Shown: positions 19,401 through 27,335 of the stretch, in pieces
Layout of the letters: every line of letters begins with the position of its first letter
Numbering within the stretch: the first letter of the stretch is position 1
Assembly (NCBI GenBank): GCA_028704385.1
Contig: JAQVLA010000020.1
Location: 1-64,000, forward strand
Direction: 5' to 3'
DNA from: Bacteroidales bacterium
Lineage (GTDB): Bacteria > Bacteroidota > Bacteroidia > Bacteroidales > F082
DNA: 64,000 nucleotides
Notes under the pieces: generated by a model
Told to the model about the DNA's origin: nothing
Seen by the model: the letters and a program-made list of their open reading frames with translations, nothing else
Databases searched by the model: none
Position numbers and translations under genes: made by a program

Positions 19401-20225
19401 ATGATGTTGAGATCTGTTTTGCTTTGGTTTTTGGCCTTTATTTTAATGGGAACGCTTGCTGTATATCAGCGGGCAACCGGACCAACCTATCCTCAAAAGG
19501 GAAGTGTGGTTTTGCAGGGGAATGAGTACAAATTCAGGCTCTTGCGCAGTCAGGATTCAGACAAGGATGCACCTGTTGAACTGGAAGTTCCAAAAGGGAC
19601 AAAAGCCATTTTTCGTTATAAGCGCTTCAAAAGTCATGATGATTGGACAGCGGTTGAGCTGGAGGAAAAAGACGGCTTCATCAGCACCGCTATTCCCATG
19701 CAACCACCAGCCGGAAAAGTCGAATATCAGCTGGCTGTGGCGGATGGTGAAAATTATATTCCACTCACCGAGGAACCCGTAATTATTCGCTTTAAAGGAT
19801 CTGTGCCGTCATTTGTGTTGGTTCCTCATGTGTTTTTCATGTTTTTCGCTATGGTCTTTAGTCTGCGGACAGGCCTCGAAGTGCTTGTGAAAGGCAGGCA
19901 AACCTATTGGATGACAGGCATTACGCTGCTGCTATTTTTGGTGGGCGGACTGATTATGGGGCCCATCGTTCAGAAATATGCTTTTGATGCTTACTGGACA
20001 GGATGGCCATTTGGGCACGACCTCACGGACAACAAAACACTGGCTGCTTTTATCTTTTGGCTGATTGCCTGGCTTGTGTTGCGCAAAAACCGTGAAAACA
20101 GGTTATGGCCTGCCGTTGCTACCGTAGTGATGCTGGCCGTTTACCTGATTCCGCATAGCGTGCTGGGATCAGAAATTGATTATACGAAGCTGGAAGAAAA
20201 ACCTCAAACAGAAATTGCTCCATGA
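19401..20225 (+). CDS. Membrane protein of unknown function
   Basis: 274 aa. One N-terminal membrane segment (VLLWFLAFILMGTLAVY), an extracytoplasmic beta-rich domain (about 30-130; strands such as GSVVLQGNEYKFRLLR and GKVEYQLAVADGENYIPL), then about four membrane helices (VPHVFFMFFAMVFSLRTGLEV, ITLLLFLVGGLIMGPIVQ, LAAFIFWLIAWLVLR, VATVVMLAVYLIPHSVLG). I recognise similar uncharacterised proteins in Bacteroidota but no function. It starts 3 bp after the CDF gene and overlaps the rhomboid gene by 4 bp (ATGA), so it is almost certainly co-transcribed with both. Confidence 0.85.
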   Translation: MMLRSVLLWFLAFILMGTLAVYQRATGPTYPQKGSVVLQGNEYKFRLLRSQDSDKDAPVELEVPKGTKAIFRYKRFKSHDDWTAVELEEKDGFISTAIPMQPPAGKVEYQLAVADGENYIPLTEEPVIIRFKGSVPSFVLVPHVFFMFFAMVFSLRTGLEVLVKGRQTYWMTGITLLLFLVGGLIMGPIVQKYAFDAYWTGWPFGHDLTDNKTLAAFIFWLIAWLVLRKNRENRLWPAVATVVMLAVYLIPHSVLGSEIDYTKLEEKPQTEIAP

Positions 20226-20830
20226 CCTGGATTATCATAGCATTTACGGTAATCATTTCTTTTTTGGCTTTTCGTAATCCTGATTTGTTTTTAAGGCTGC
20301 GATTCAATGCCTGGCTGATCAAGGAAAAGAAACAAAACTGGCGCTTTTTTACCTATGCACTTCTTCATGCCGGATGGTTGCATCTGCTGGTGAATATGTT
20401 TGTGTTTTATTCCTTCGGGCGATTTGTGGAACAGGTGTTTCAGTTGAAGTTTGGAACGGGACAAGGCATTTTGTATTTTGTGTTACTTTATGTGGGGGGT
20501 GTTTTGTTTTCGACACTTTACGATTTTCGCAAACAGAAATCGAATCCTCATTATGATGCAGTAGGGGCATCGGGTGCAGTTGCAGCTGTGCTGTTTGCAA
20601 GTATTTTGCTGTCACCAACCAACAGCTTGTTTATCTTTCCTATCCCATTTACGGTTCCGGCCTGGCTCTTTGGGATTTTATACCTGATCTATTCGGCCTA
20701 TATGGGAAAAAAAGGCTCGGACAATATCGGCCATAACGCGCATTTTTTTGGAGCCATTTTTGGCCTGGTGTTTACCATACTTATCAATCCTGATTTTGCT
20801 TTGGGCTTTATCGCGCAACTCTTTGGATGA
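20222..20830 (+). CDS. Rhomboid-family intramembrane serine protease
   Basis: 202 aa with about six membrane helices. Key motifs: WRFFTYALLHAGWLHLLVNMFVFYSFG (the conserved HxxxxHLxxN region), the catalytic serine in GASGAVAAVLFAS, and the catalytic histidine in GHNAHFFGAIFG. Rhomboids cleave within or next to substrate membrane helices; substrates here are unknown. The start codon overlaps the previous stop (20222-20225). Downstream lies the 189-bp tandem repeat rather than another plus-strand gene, so this is the last gene of the 14.1-20.8 kb run. Confidence 0.93.
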   Translation: MTWIIIAFTVIISFLAFRNPDLFLRLRFNAWLIKEKKQNWRFFTYALLHAGWLHLLVNMFVFYSFGRFVEQVFQLKFGTGQGILYFVLLYVGGVLFSTLYDFRKQKSNPHYDAVGASGAVAAVLFASILLSPTNSLFIFPIPFTVPAWLFGILYLIYSAYMGKKGSDNIGHNAHFFGAIFGLVFTILINPDFALGFIAQLFG

Positions 20831-21308
20831 TGTTTCCCCGCAGTTCATGCTGATTTGCGCAGAATCCAATGAGAAATCTAAATCTGCGCTGATCTGCGCT
20901 ATCTGCGGGAGACCGAAAAAATGTTTTCATCCTAATTCAGTGAAGGATCTTCCGGTAATTTAAGCAATTTTTCGTAGGGCTTATCCTTGTATCTGACATT
21001 GATTAAATGAAATGGTCTGAAAATTTTCCCGCGGATTTCGCTGATCAACGCGGATTCTTTAGTGAATACAATCTGCGCAGATCTGCGCTATCTGCGGGAG
21101 ACCGAAAAAATGTTTCCATCCTAATTCAGCGAAGGATCTTCCGGTAATTTAAGCCATTATTCGTTGGGCTTATCCTTGTATCTGACATTGATTAAATGAA
21201 ATGGTCTGAAAATTTTCCCGCGGATTTCGCTGATCAACGCGGATTCTTTAGTGAATACAATCTGTGCTGATCTGCGCTATCTGCGGGAGACCGAAAAAAT
21301 GTTTTCAT
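20831..21308. repeat. 189-bp tandem repeat copying the 3' end of yqgE
   Basis: Between the convergent rhomboid and YqgE genes. The phrase CCTAATTCAGTGAAGGATCT begins at 20931, 21120 (one change) and 21309, giving a period of exactly 189 bp. The copy at 21309 is the real end of yqgE. The two upstream copies repeat about 50 bp of that coding end, then about 140 bp of spacer with CGCGGATTTCGCTGATCAAC and ATCTGCGCTATCTGCGGGAG-type words. A partial unit occupies about 20831-20930. The words with CTGCG and GATC are rich in small inverted repeats. It looks like a duplication that trapped the gene end with its downstream region. Confidence 0.9.
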
Positions 21309-21309
21309 C

Positions 21310-21909
21310 CTAATTCAGTGAAGGATCTTCCGGTAATTTAAGCCATTTTTCGTAGGGACTTCCCATGCGTCTGACAAAATGACGCCACATCAGATGCGAA
21401 CTGGTTTGCATTAAACTAAGTACAGAGGCATTTGAAACGAGCCACGAGTTCCGCTCCAGCTCGCTGTTCAGCTGGCCGGCATCCCATCCCGAATAGCCCA
21501 GATAAAACCTGATTTGATTTGGTTTCAGATGTCCTGTTTCCATCATCGAACGGAGCGTTTCGACATCCCCGCCCCAATAAAGGCCTTCCATGATGCGTTC
21601 GCTCTGTGGGATCAAATCGCCCAGCTGATGAATATAAAACAAGTTGTTCTGTTGAACCGGCCCTCCCAGATAAACCGGTGCATCAAATTCAGGAAAGCCC
21701 TCTGCCACTTCGTTTAGGGTGCGACCGATTACCTTGTTCATGATTATGCCGAAACTGCCTTCATCATGGGTATGTTCAACCAAAAGCACCACCGAACGGC
21801 CAAAATAGAAATCGCTCATCAAGGGCTCCGAAATCAGGATTTTTCCCTTTTGAGGCTCTAGTTTGTTTGATTGGATATGCAGTAACTTATCAATATTCAT
21901 AGTTGGCAT
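21310..21909 (-). CDS. YqgE/AlgH family protein
   Basis: 199 aa, normal length. The family signature is plain: GKILISEPLMSDFYFGRSVVLLVEH, GSFGIIMNKVIGRTLNE, VYLGGPVQQNNLFYIHQL, IRFYLGYSGWDAGQLNSELERNSWLV. Function in Bacteroidota is not established. A start at 21909 (MPT) or 21900 (MNIDKLL) is possible. The last 50 bp of the gene are duplicated twice downstream in the 189-bp tandem repeat. Divergent from the murL-like gene with a 70-bp shared upstream region. Confidence 0.93.
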   Translation of the reverse strand: MPTMNIDKLLHIQSNKLEPQKGKILISEPLMSDFYFGRSVVLLVEHTHDEGSFGIIMNKVIGRTLNEVAEGFPEFDAPVYLGGPVQQNNLFYIHQLGDLIPQSERIMEGLYWGGDVETLRSMMETGHLKPNQIRFYLGYSGWDAGQLNSELERNSWLVSNASVLSLMQTSSHLMWRHFVRRMGSPYEKWLKLPEDPSLN

Positions 21910-21979
21910 TGTATAGTTTTGCGAATAGATCTCTGCAATTCGCTATTTTTACACGCTGAATCAAAAAACATACCATAGC

Positions 21980-23341
21980 TTGAAAAGTGCTGATCAACAA
22001 ATTAAGTTTTTACAATTACGGCAAAAGTATCCGTATTTTATTTTTCAAAGCTACCAAATTAAGCGAACAAACGGTAGTTTGAGGCTGGTTTTTGACTTTA
22101 ATTTAGCAGATACTTATCATTTTAGACCTGAGATTGAAATACCCTTCCGGAGTTTTTACAACTGGAACCTTCCGGAAGAAAGTCTGCAAAATCTGGCATT
22201 TCATATCGGCATGATCGAATTGATCAGTTACTGGAAGCTTAGTTGTGCACCACGAGTGATTATTCGTCCGCATCAGCTTACCGGATCACAGATCGATTTT
22301 TGGAAAGAGCTGTATTATCAGGGATTGGGAGAGTTTTTTTATGTGAACGGAATCACGGTTTCAAAAGTTGATTTCATGCAGATCGAAAGCGGGGGTTCAA
22401 TTTTAAAACCTGTGGAATCAACCTTTTCGGAGGGTATCCTCCTGCCTGTTGGTGGCGGCAAGGATTCGGCGGTTAGTCTGGAACTGCTCAAAGGTGAAAG
22501 ACTGCTGATCCCTTTGATGATCAATCCCGGCAAGGCAAGCCTGCGTTGTGCAGCGGTGGCAGGATTTAGTGATGAACAGTCTGCGATTGTTAAGCGCCGC
22601 CTCGATCCGCTGATGCTGGCACTTAACGGGCAGGGTTTCCTGAACGGGCATACTCCTTTCTCGGCCATGCTGGGTTTCGTTTCGCTGCTGATCGCGGCCG
22701 GAACCGGCTACCCGAATATTGCCCTTTCAAACGAATCCAGTGCCAGTGAAGCTACTGTTCCTGATACCCGGATCAACCACCAGTACAGCAAATCCATTGA
22801 TTTTGAGCGGGATTTCAGGAATTATGTTAAGCAGAATATCCATCCACAGCTGAACTATTTCAGTTTGCTGCGACCTATTAACGAATTGCAGATTGCCGAA
22901 CGCTTCAGCCGTCATACCGCCTATCATTCCGTTTTCAGAAGTTGTAATGCAGGCAGCAAAACCGACAGCTGGTGCGGGAAATGCCCCAAATGCCTGTTTA
23001 CCTGGATTGTGCTTTCACCCTTTTTGGATTCAAATGAATTGCATAAAATATTCGGGAAGCGCATGGAAGACGATGATGATCTTGTGGCTTTGCTGGAATC
23101 ATTGGCCGGACAAACAGACATAAAACCCTTTGAATGTGTAGGAACAGTGGATGAGGTGCAGGCTGTGATGGCATGGCATCAAACCGGAAAAACTGCATTT
23201 GCCGGATCGCCTTTGCTGAGGCTTTATTTTGAAAAGAATCCTGTTCAATTCAAAGGGGAGCATTATCTAAAACTTTTGTTAAAAGCGTACAATCAGATGC
23301 ATTATGTGCCACAACAATGGTTGAAATTGCTGGAGGATTAG
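21980..23341 (+). CDS. murL: Probable MurL: UDP-MurNAc-L-Ala-L-Glu epimerase
   Basis: 453 aa. The centre carries a PP-loop ATP-binding motif (ILLPVGGGKDSAVSLELL, about residues 153-170), followed by RLLIPLMINPGKASLRCAAVAGF, NIALSNESSASEATV and a zinc-ribbon-like CGKCPKC. In Xanthomonas, MurL uses ATP to epimerise the terminal L-Glu of UDP-MurNAc-L-Ala-L-Glu made by MurD2. The immediate downstream gene here is a MurD-family ligase, the same pairing. The start is TTG at 21980: no in-frame ATG occurs until the HIGMIEL motif far inside the domain, and a stop lies upstream at 21926. Identification rests on PP-loop, length and neighbour. Confidence 0.75.
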   Translation: MKSADQQIKFLQLRQKYPYFIFQSYQIKRTNGSLRLVFDFNLADTYHFRPEIEIPFRSFYNWNLPEESLQNLAFHIGMIELISYWKLSCAPRVIIRPHQLTGSQIDFWKELYYQGLGEFFYVNGITVSKVDFMQIESGGSILKPVESTFSEGILLPVGGGKDSAVSLELLKGERLLIPLMINPGKASLRCAAVAGFSDEQSAIVKRRLDPLMLALNGQGFLNGHTPFSAMLGFVSLLIAAGTGYPNIALSNESSASEATVPDTRINHQYSKSIDFERDFRNYVKQNIHPQLNYFSLLRPINELQIAERFSRHTAYHSVFRSCNAGSKTDSWCGKCPKCLFTWIVLSPFLDSNELHKIFGKRMEDDDDLVALLESLAGQTDIKPFECVGTVDEVQAVMAWHQTGKTAFAGSPLLRLYFEKNPVQFKGEHYLKLLLKAYNQMHYVPQQWLKLLED

Positions 23342-23343
23342 GT

Positions 23344-24642
23344 ATGTTAAAAAGCATTATTGAAAACCTCCAGGGCAAAAAGGTGATGATCGCCGGTTTT
23401 GGTAAGGAAGGCCGTTCGAGCCTGAAGTTTATGCAGGAGTATCTGCCACAATCCCCTGTGACCATTGCAGATCATGATGCCACATTGCGTGAGGAGATAT
23501 ACGTGCACCACCCTGAAGTACGTTTTCTGGGCGGGCCTTCGTGTCTGGATCAGCTGTACGACTTTGATCTGATCCTGAAATCTCCCGGCATGAAACTGCC
23601 TGAAGGTATTTCTAAATCAGTCCAAATCAGTTCGCAGACCGATCTTTTTTTAGCTGCCTTTCACAGAAAGATCATTGGGATAACAGGTACCAAAGGCAAG
23701 AGCACAACCGCACATCTGATCTATCATTTACTGTGCAAAACCGGCAAAAAGGCTGTTCTGGTAGGGAATATGGGCAGGCCTTGTTTCGACAGCATCCGCG
23801 AATTGCAACAGGAAACCCATATCGTTTTTGAGCTTTCGGCTCATCAGTTGCAATACGTACGGCATAGTCCGCATATTGCCCTGCTGCTTAATGTTTTTGA
23901 AGAGCATCTGGATTATTTTGTGACGTTGGAAACTTATCGGCAGGCTAAGATGAACATCCTGCGCTATGCTGAACCAGGTGATCATGCCCTGACTGATATC
24001 CGCTTGAGGGCTTTTATGCCTGACAGCAATACTCAACTACACTTTTTGGATCCCGATCAAGGTTTTGAAGCACAGCCATTACCAATAAACCTGCCTGGGA
24101 AGCATAACCAATATAATGCTGCCATGGCAATAAGTGCTGTGGAGTTACTGGGTGCAAACAGGGAGGCAGCCATAAATACACTTAGGGGTTTTGAAGGACT
24201 TCCGCATCGTTTGCAGCTTATTGGCCCTTATAACGGGCTTCGTTTCGTGAACGACAGCATTGCCACCGTGCCTGAAGCCACCATTGCTGCGTTGCAAGCC
24301 TGGCCCCAACCCGATTATCTGATCCTGGGAGGCTACGACAGGGGAATCAGGTACGAAACACTTGTTGGTTATCTTCTGGATAATTCGCCAGGAATGATTT
24401 TTTATACGGGAAAAGCAGGTGATCGAATTGTTGAAGGCCTGCAAAAACAAGGCAACAGCATACCCCTGCATCCGTTTAGAGACTTGGAGGAGGTGTTTGA
24501 TCATTTGAAAATACACGCTAAAGCCGGGCAGGTCTGTTTGCTTTCGCCTGCTGCTGCAAGTTATGACCGGTACCGCAACTTTGAGCAGCGTGGTGATCGG
24601 TTTGTGGAACTGGCAAGGGCCTTTTCGAAATCACTTCGTTAG
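23344..24642 (+). CDS. MurD-family ligase, probable MurD2
   Basis: 432 aa from ATG 23344, which follows a GGAGG Shine-Dalgarno-like sequence at 23332-23336 and lies 2 bp after the murL-like stop; an in-frame ATG at 23317 is less likely. Rossmann-like N-terminus (KKVMIAGFGKEGRSSLKFMQ), Mur ligase P-loop IGITGTKGKSTTAHLIYHLL, central FELSAHQLQY and LNVFEEHLDYF, and the C-terminal domain with LPHRLQLIGPYNGLRFVNDS and YLILGGYDRG. Together with the upstream gene this fits MurD2, which adds L-Glu rather than D-Glu to UDP-MurNAc-L-Ala. It could instead be the ordinary MurD; the pairing favours MurD2. Confidence 0.8.
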   Translation: MLKSIIENLQGKKVMIAGFGKEGRSSLKFMQEYLPQSPVTIADHDATLREEIYVHHPEVRFLGGPSCLDQLYDFDLILKSPGMKLPEGISKSVQISSQTDLFLAAFHRKIIGITGTKGKSTTAHLIYHLLCKTGKKAVLVGNMGRPCFDSIRELQQETHIVFELSAHQLQYVRHSPHIALLLNVFEEHLDYFVTLETYRQAKMNILRYAEPGDHALTDIRLRAFMPDSNTQLHFLDPDQGFEAQPLPINLPGKHNQYNAAMAISAVELLGANREAAINTLRGFEGLPHRLQLIGPYNGLRFVNDSIATVPEATIAALQAWPQPDYLILGGYDRGIRYETLVGYLLDNSPGMIFYTGKAGDRIVEGLQKQGNSIPLHPFRDLEEVFDHLKIHAKAGQVCLLSPAAASYDRYRNFEQRGDRFVELARAFSKSLR

Positions 24643-24903
24643 ATTTAAATTATTACACCTGTATTATTGCAGCGTAAAAAAGATGCGCATGAATTGATCA
24701 AAAGATGCTTATGAATTGATCAACTTGTGCGCATGAACTGACTAAAAGATACGCTTGATTTTTTTGATTGTATTAATTGGCACTTTTGGTGGTGGATAAA
24801 GCGGTTAAAATTGCTTTCCGGATCAGCAGAAATAAAAGTTCGTGAAAAGTTTTAGGTTTTAAAACATTTTTGCTAGTTTAGCTAGTCAAAAACGACTTGA
24901 ATT
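24643..24903. other. Intergenic region with short direct repeats
   Basis: No gene seen. At about 24676-24756 a roughly 23-bp word occurs three times in degenerate form (GATGCGCATGAATTGATC, GATGCTTATGAATTGATC, TGCGCATGAACTGACT). The stretch marks the passage from ordinary chromosome to the AT-rich cassette region. Confidence 0.5.
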
Positions 24904-25201
24904 TTGAAGCCAAAGCCAACAATACAACTGCAAGCATACACGCATGAAGGTTTAGTTGTGATTCAGCTGCAATTTATTCCTGATTTCAGGCTGAGAGAGC
25001 AAGTAAAACAATTGTCTGATATATACTGGAATCTTAGGTAAGACCAAAATAATTTACACCAGAGTAAGCAAGGAAAACATTAAACATGATGCCCTACTTA
25101 CTGGACAATATAGAAATAGGACTAATTTTGAGAAAATGAGTAAAAGCCATGATTTCGGTTTATTAAGTTGCTTTAGGTATAATAAACCGACAGTTTGTTG
25201 A
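24904..25201 (+). pseudogene. Decayed tyrosine recombinase (internal deletion and frame change)
   Basis: Frame 1 (24904-25041) reads LKPKPTIQLQAYTHEGLVV and continues IQLQFIPDFRLREQVKQL, which resembles the N-terminal arm/SAM-like start of Bacteroidota tyrosine recombinases, then stops at 25039. In another frame, from about 25028, the sequence reads GILGKTKIIYTRVSKENI, the C-terminal region around the catalytic tyrosine (family pattern LGHxxxxTTxIYTHVS), and continues to a stop at 25199-25201. The catalytic middle of some 250 residues is missing. No ATG is seen; TTG at 24904 would be the start. It lies on the same strand as, and immediately before, the cassette-like genes. Confidence 0.65.
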
Positions 25202-25212
25202 ATTAAAAGTAA

Positions 25213-25219
25213 GTTAGAC
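25213..25219 (+). other. Cassette-boundary core GTTAGAC (possible attI/attC right end)
   Basis: GTTAGAC matches the GTTRRRY core of integron recombination sites. It stands 11 bp after the recombinase remnant and before the first cassette-like gene. Pairing with the left core GCCCAAC of the palindrome after that gene leaves two A-C mismatches, so support is weaker than for the later units. No long palindrome is seen to its left, which would suit an attI-like rather than an attC-like site. Confidence 0.45.
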
Positions 25220-25256
25220 GGCATGCAAAACACACACACTTCAAACTTGATAAATT

Positions 25257-26030
25257 ATGAGCAAATATCTGACTATTGAGATTCCTGAAAAACAATTAGA
25301 GGATTTGATACGTCAAACTCCTGATAACATTGAGCCTGGATTAAGATATATCGACCATCAAAGATTTACGAATAGAGGACCACTTGACTTATTAATGGTT
25401 GATAGTGGTAATGCGCTTGTTGTTGCAGAATTAAAAGTTGTAGAGGAAGATTCAATGCTGGTTCAAGGGATTGATTATTACGATTACATATCCAGAAACC
25501 TAGAAGGATTTGCAAGAATTTATAAGGATTATTATATAGACCCTAAACAGTCTATTAGATTAGTCTTGATTGCACCTAGCTTTTCTATTTCGCTGATTAA
25601 TAGGTGTAAGTGGATTGATATTCCCATCTCCCTATTTACATACAAAGCTATTAAACTTGAAGGCAGCAATGAGATAATACCTGTTTTTGCTGAAACAACA
25701 ATTCCATCTACGCCTGAAATATTAGAATCGTATAATCTTGATGATAGACTAAAATATATCACTGACAATGATTTGAGAAGTAAGGCAAAGAAATTGCTAA
25801 ATGAAATTCAAGACTGGGATAAATCAAATATATTGATTGAACCTACAAAATATGATATTTCATTAAAGAGTTCCGGGAGAGTATTTGCTTACCTTTCCCC
25901 AAGACGGCAATTCTATGTGATTTACACATATGACAATGAGAAAAAATGGACTGGGTATCCGATTAAAGATAAAAATGACTTAGAAAATGCAATTCAACTT
26001 ATGAAAATGAATATTGACAGAATAAAATAA
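25257..26030 (+). CDS. NucS/DUF91-like nuclease domain protein (cassette 1)
   Basis: 257 aa. The N-terminal half looks like a PD-(D/E)xK nuclease of the NucS/DUF91 type: LEDLIRQTPDNIEPGLRYIDHQ, then GPLDLLMVDSGNALVVAELKV with the Asp and ExK residues, and QGIDYYDYI with the conserved Gln. The C-terminal half (about 165-257; GRVFAYLSPRRQFYVIYTYD, KKWTGYPIKDKNDLENAIQLM) resembles a small DUF5655-like domain. Likely acts on DNA; specificity unknown. AT-rich relative to the flanking chromosome. First of four single-gene units in the integron-like array. Confidence 0.75.
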   Translation: MSKYLTIEIPEKQLEDLIRQTPDNIEPGLRYIDHQRFTNRGPLDLLMVDSGNALVVAELKVVEEDSMLVQGIDYYDYISRNLEGFARIYKDYYIDPKQSIRLVLIAPSFSISLINRCKWIDIPISLFTYKAIKLEGSNEIIPVFAETTIPSTPEILESYNLDDRLKYITDNDLRSKAKKLLNEIQDWDKSNILIEPTKYDISLKSSGRVFAYLSPRRQFYVIYTYDNEKKWTGYPIKDKNDLENAIQLMKMNIDRIK

Positions 26031-26039
26031 AGCACGACT

Positions 26040-26169
26040 GCCCAACACGCGGTATAAAAAATTGCCGGGATAGTAGGTTATTCAAGGGTTGTAGCCCGCT
26101 TCAACTTTCTTGTAATTTGACAGGAAAGCGCCTCGCAATCGGCTACTATTCTTATACTTACCGTTGTGC
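26040..26169 (+). repeat. attC-like site 1
   Basis: 130-bp imperfect palindrome from left core GCCCAAC (26040-26046) to right core GTTGTGC (26163-26169). The left arm begins ACGCGGTATAAAAAATTGCC and the right arm ends TTATACTTACCGTTGTGC; read as a reverse complement, the right arm shares GTATAA and further short blocks with the left. It shares the left-end block AACACGCGGT with sites 2 and 3. The first bases to the right of the G in the right core belong to cassette 2. Confidence 0.7.
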
Positions 26170-26258
26170 TTCATGCTAAGAGTATTCCTGCAATCAGTTG
26201 AACAAAATTTTATAATCAGAACCAAAAAATGTACATTTGAATAAATTTGAGAGTTAAT

Positions 26259-26276
26259 GTGGTCGAATTTGACCAC
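26259..26276 (+). promoter_or_regulatory. Palindrome GTGGTCGAATTTGACCAC upstream of the KilA-N gene
   Basis: Six-base inverted arms GTGGTC/GACCAC around GAATTT, 18 bp before the ATG at 26294. A near copy (GTGGCC in the left arm) lies inside the gene at 26501-26518, where it encodes VAEFDH. This could be an operator bound by the KilA-N protein. Equally, it could be a remnant of a duplicated coding motif, because the upstream copy also reads VVEFDHF in one frame. Confidence 0.4.
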
Positions 26277-26293
26277 TTTGGAAATGTTTGAAT

Positions 26294-27181
26294 ATGAGTA
26301 AAATAAACACAATAGACATAAGAAATGCAATAATCTCAATTACAAAAATTGAGGAAGAGGATTACATCTGTCTGACTGATATGGCTAAAGCAAAAGAAGG
26401 TGATAACAGAGCTGCTGATGTAATCAAAAACTGGATTAGAACGCGAACAACTATTGAATTCCTTGGAACATGGGAGATAATGTATAATCCAAACTTTAAA
26501 GTGGCCGAATTTGACCACTTTAAAATGGAAGCTGGTTTACCAACCTTTGTATTAAGTCCAAAACAATGGGCGGAAAAAACAGGAGCGGTTGGAATAATTT
26601 CAAAATCTGGTCGGTATGGTGGAACTTATGCGCATAGAGACATTGCTTTTGAATTTGGTGCAGCAATTAGCCCGACTTTTAAACTTTACCTAATAAAAGA
26701 ATACCAGCGTTATAAGGAAAAAGAAAGCAACCAATATAATCTTGAATGGAATGTAAAACGAATTTTAAGTAAAGCAAATTTTCATATACAAACTGACGCA
26801 GTTCAGAAACACATTGTGCCAGAGAAAAATTACACGAAGGACAAAGAATGGTTAATTTATGCCGAAGAAGCAGATTTATTGAATGTTGCATTGTTTAATT
26901 GTACAGCAAAAGACTGGCGAGACTTGAACCCAGAACAAGCAAAAAAGGATTTAAATATTAGAGACCTTGCAAGCATAAATGAATTAGCAGTACTATCCAA
27001 TATTGAAAGCCTTAACGCAGAATTGATTAAAAAGGGAATTGGAAAACCGGAAAGATTCATGCAATTGCGGGAAATGGCTGTTTATCAACTGGAAATATTA
27101 GACAACAAGGATTCATTAAAGGCATTGAAAAAACTTGCGGACGATGTTTATATCGAAAACCAAAAGAAGATTGATAAATAA
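26294..27181 (+). CDS. KilA-N domain DNA-binding protein (cassette 2)
   Basis: 295 aa from ATG 26294; an in-frame TTG at 26288 is less likely. An N-terminal KilA-N domain (about residues 10-140) has ITKIEEEDYICLTDMAK, ADVIKNWIRTRTTIEFLGTWE, FVLSPKQWAEKTGAVGIISKSGRYGGTYAHRDIAFEF and SPTFKLYLIKEYQRYK. The C-terminal part (about 150-295) is helical, with the conserved YAEEADLLNVALFNCTAKDWR region. KilA-N proteins occur in phages and mobile DNA and bind DNA; the role is not known here. The unit starts TTGTGC after site 1 and ends in GCACAAC of site 2, exactly complementary. Confidence 0.9.
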   Translation: MSKINTIDIRNAIISITKIEEEDYICLTDMAKAKEGDNRAADVIKNWIRTRTTIEFLGTWEIMYNPNFKVAEFDHFKMEAGLPTFVLSPKQWAEKTGAVGIISKSGRYGGTYAHRDIAFEFGAAISPTFKLYLIKEYQRYKEKESNQYNLEWNVKRILSKANFHIQTDAVQKHIVPEKNYTKDKEWLIYAEEADLLNVALFNCTAKDWRDLNPEQAKKDLNIRDLASINELAVLSNIESLNAELIKKGIGKPERFMQLREMAVYQLEILDNKDSLKALKKLADDVYIENQKKIDK

Positions 27182-27190
27182 AGCACAAAA

Positions 27191-27324
27191 GCACAACACG
27201 CGGTCATAAAACATTGCACAGATAGTGGCAGATTTGAACAACATAACATTTAACGGGCGGCCTAGCGGTTTGACTGGTTTGTACTTCGAAATGCGCAACG
27301 TTTCATATCGCAGACCCGTTAATT
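27191..27324 (+). repeat. attC-like site 2
   Basis: 134-bp imperfect palindrome from GCACAAC (27191-27197) to GTTAATT (27318-27324). The left arm GCGGTCATAAAACATTGCAC pairs with the right arm, whose reverse complement contains GCGATATGAAACGTTGCGCA. The left core is the exact reverse complement of the GTTGTGC (extended: GTTGTGCTT/AAGCACAAC) that begins the cassette it terminates. Confidence 0.75.
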
Positions 27325-27335
27325 TCAATTAAAGT

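Noticed and set aside
24676-24756. Three short direct repeats as an attachment site of the cassette region
   Set aside because: Degenerate, and no matching copy is seen at the far end of the AT-rich region.
25054-25239. 61-codon minus-strand hydrophobic frame
   Set aside because: It is antisense to the recombinase C-terminal remnant, which has a better explanation on the plus strand.
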